Positions 61,979 to 64,000 of a DNA stretch of 64,000 bases are shown here, piece by piece (positions within the stretch are counted from its first letter, which is position 1; each line of letters opens with the position of its first letter). The notes below the pieces were generated by a model. It worked only from the letters and a program-made list of their open reading frames with translations, searched no databases and was not told where the DNA came from. Both the position numbers and the translations under genes were made by a program. Source of the DNA: Homalodisca vitripennis (lineage: Eukaryota > Arthropoda > Insecta > Hemiptera > Cicadellidae); contig NC_060212.1 of NCBI RefSeq assembly GCF_021130785.1, forward strand, positions 147,461,501-147,525,500, written 5' to 3'.

Positions 61979-64000
61979 GTTAAGTAAATTTAATAATTCG
62001 GTGCGTAGAATAGCGGTTTATAGGTTATCTTGGTTAGTGATAGTAGTGAATCTATTAAATATAGGTTCTACTACCCATCACTACCTTTCCTAGATTGCAA
62101 ACGTATATTTTGCATCCTATAAGCCGCATAGGTTTGTGATCCTATTCCTAAAATTAATAATTCGGTTCGTAGAATATGTTATATCGCGGTTAGTGATAGT
62201 AGTGTATCTATTAAATATAGGTTCTACTACCCATCACTACCTTTCCTAGTTTGCAAACGTATATTTTGCATCCTATAAGCCGCATAGGCTTGTTATCCTA
62301 TTCCTAAAATTAATAATTTGGTGCGTAGGATAGGTTAACATCAGTTTATAGGTTATCGCGGTTAGTGACAGTAGTGTATCTATTCACTATAGGTTCTACT
62401 ACCTTTTCTAGTTTGCAAACGTATATTTTGCATCCTATAAGTCGCATAGGTTTGTGGTCCTACTCCTAAAATTAATAATTCGGTGCGTAGGATAGGTTAA
62501 CATCAGCTTATAGGTTATCGCGATTAGTGGCAGCAGTTTATCTATTACTATGTAGGATCTACTATCCATTACTACCTTTCCTAGTTTGCAAACGTATATT
62601 TTGCATCCTATAAGCCGCATAGGTTTGTTATCCTACTCCTAAAATTAATAATTCGGTGCGTAGGATAGGTCTACAGCAGCTTATAGGTTATCGCGATTAG
62701 TGACAGTAGTGTATCTATTAAATAAAGGATCTACTATCAATCACTACCATTCCTAGTTTGCAAACGTATATTTTGCATCCTATAAGCCGCATAGGTTTGT
62801 TATCCTACTCCTAAAATTAATAATTCGGTGCGTAGGATAGGTCTACAGCAGCTTATAGGTTATCGCGGTTAGTGACAGTAGTGTATCTATTCACTATAGG
62901 TTCTACTACCTTTTCTAGTTTGCAAACGTATATTTTGCATCCTATAAGCCGCATAGGTTTGTTATCCTACTCCTAAAATTAATAATTCGGTGCGTAGGAT
63001 AGGTCTACAGCAGCTTATAGGTTATCGCGGTTAGTGACAGTAGTGTATCTATTCACTATAGGTTCTACTACCTTTTCTAGTTTGCAAACGTATATTTTGC
63101 ATCCTATAAGTCGCATAGGTTTGTGGTCCTACTCCTAAAATTAATAATTCGGTGCGTAGGATAGGTTAACATCAGCTTATAGGTTATCGCGATTAGTGGC
63201 AGCAGTTTATCTATTAAATGTAGGATCTACTATCCATTACTACCTTTCCTAGTTTGCAAACGTATATTTTGCATCCTATAAGCCGCATAGGTTTGTTATC
63301 CTACTCCTAAAATTAATAATTCGGTGCGTAGGATAGGTCTACAGCAGCTTATAGGTTATCGCGATTAGTGACAGCAGTGTATCTATTAAATAAAGGATCT
63401 ACTATCAATCACTACCTTTCCTAGTTTGCAAACGTATATTTTGCATCCTATAAGCCGCATAGGTTTGTTATCCTACTCCTAAAATTAATAATTCGGTGCG
63501 TAGGATAGGTCTACAGCAGCTTATAGGTTATCGCGATTAGTGACAGCAGTGTATCTATTAAATAAAGGATCTACTATCAATCACTACCTTTCCTAGTTTG
63601 CAAACGTATAGTTTGCATCCTATAAGTCGCATAGGTTTGTGGTCCTACTCCTAAAATTAATAATTCGGTGCGTAGGATAGGTTAACAGCAGCTTATAGGT
63701 TATCGCGATTAGTGACAGTAGTGTATCTATTAAATGTAGGATCTACTATCCATTACTACCTTTCCTAGTTTGCAAACGTATATTTTGCATCCTATAAGCC
63801 GCATAGGTTTGTTATCCTACTCCTAAAATTAATAATTCGGTGCGTAGGATAGGTTAACATCAGCTTATAGGTTATCGCGATTAGTGGACAGCAGTTTTAT
63901 CTATTAAATGTAGGATCTACTATCCATTACTACCTTTCCTAGTTTGCAAACGTATATTTTGCATCCTATAAGCCGCATAGGTTTGTTATCCTACTCCTAA
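61979..64000. repeat. 172/162-bp satellite array, open at the right edge
   Basis: The anchor TTCGGTGCGTAGGATAGG or a variant starts units at 61997, 62161, 62317, 62479, 62652, 62824, 62986, 63148, 63320, 63492, 63664 and 63836. Units are 172-173 bp or a short form of 162, with the first two divergent (164, 156). Short forms lack about 10 bp around the ATCCATTACTAC segment. The unit includes inverted repeats TATCCTAC/GTAGGATA around the anchor and CCTAT/ATAGG around AAGCCGC. Non-coding. The array runs beyond the window, so its full size is unknown. Confidence 0.95.

Overview
The window looks like a stretch of AT-rich animal nuclear DNA, most likely from an insect and possibly a hemipteran. The grounds are the mix of transposon families (LINEs of jockey/CR1 type, mariner, a Penelope-like element, tRNA-derived repeats), several tandem satellites and long AT-rich spacers. 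The species cannot be named from the sequence. There are no bacterial operons, ribosome-binding sites or CRISPR arrays, and I see no intact protein-coding host gene. Every coding region I can support belongs to a transposable element, and all of them are broken by stops, frameshifts or truncation.

Layout, left to right. At 1-325 is the end of a retrotransposon gag-like gene that continues off the left edge. At 3106-4299 and 19015-20211 are two copies of a non-autonomous 1.2 kb element (family A). At 11120-11942, 25710-26522 and 53185-54008 are three copies of an 0.82 kb element (family B). At 12995-15133 is an old, very degraded LINE on the plus strand. At 17038-18090 is a second degraded LINE on the minus strand. 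At 20628-20780 are tRNA-like repeat pieces. At 31242-31442 is a mariner scrap. At 32921-35083 is a striking 18-unit, 120-bp minisatellite whose core is open in at least one frame on both strands. At 39694-40467 is a five-unit 156-bp tandem repeat. At 42370 to about 47430 is the best-preserved element, a nearly full-length minus-strand LINE: ORF1 carries a FLYWCH zinc finger, coiled coil and SGNH esterase, and ORF2 carries an AP endonuclease and reverse transcriptase. At 49606-50353 is a 5'-truncated LINE 3' end. At 52080-52771 is an internally deleted mariner. At 54433-55707 is a Penelope-like element remnant with a GIY-YIG endonuclease, framed by 174-bp inverted repeats. At 59588-60150 is a tandem duplication that carries two tRNA-like genes. 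From about 61980 to the right edge runs a 172/162-bp satellite that continues out of the window.

The elements do not form a shared pathway. They are independent insertions of different ages. The 13 kb LINE is oldest (many stops). The 42-47 kb LINE, the Penelope remnant and the 49.6 kb LINE tail are younger, with only one to a few lesions each. The MITE-like families A and B have no coding capacity and would depend on transposases encoded elsewhere. The most unusual structures are the 120-bp array with its ordered variants, the Penelope remnant with a hammerhead-like motif in its inverted repeats, and a pair of overlapping, mutually exclusive perfect hairpins at 5516-5567.
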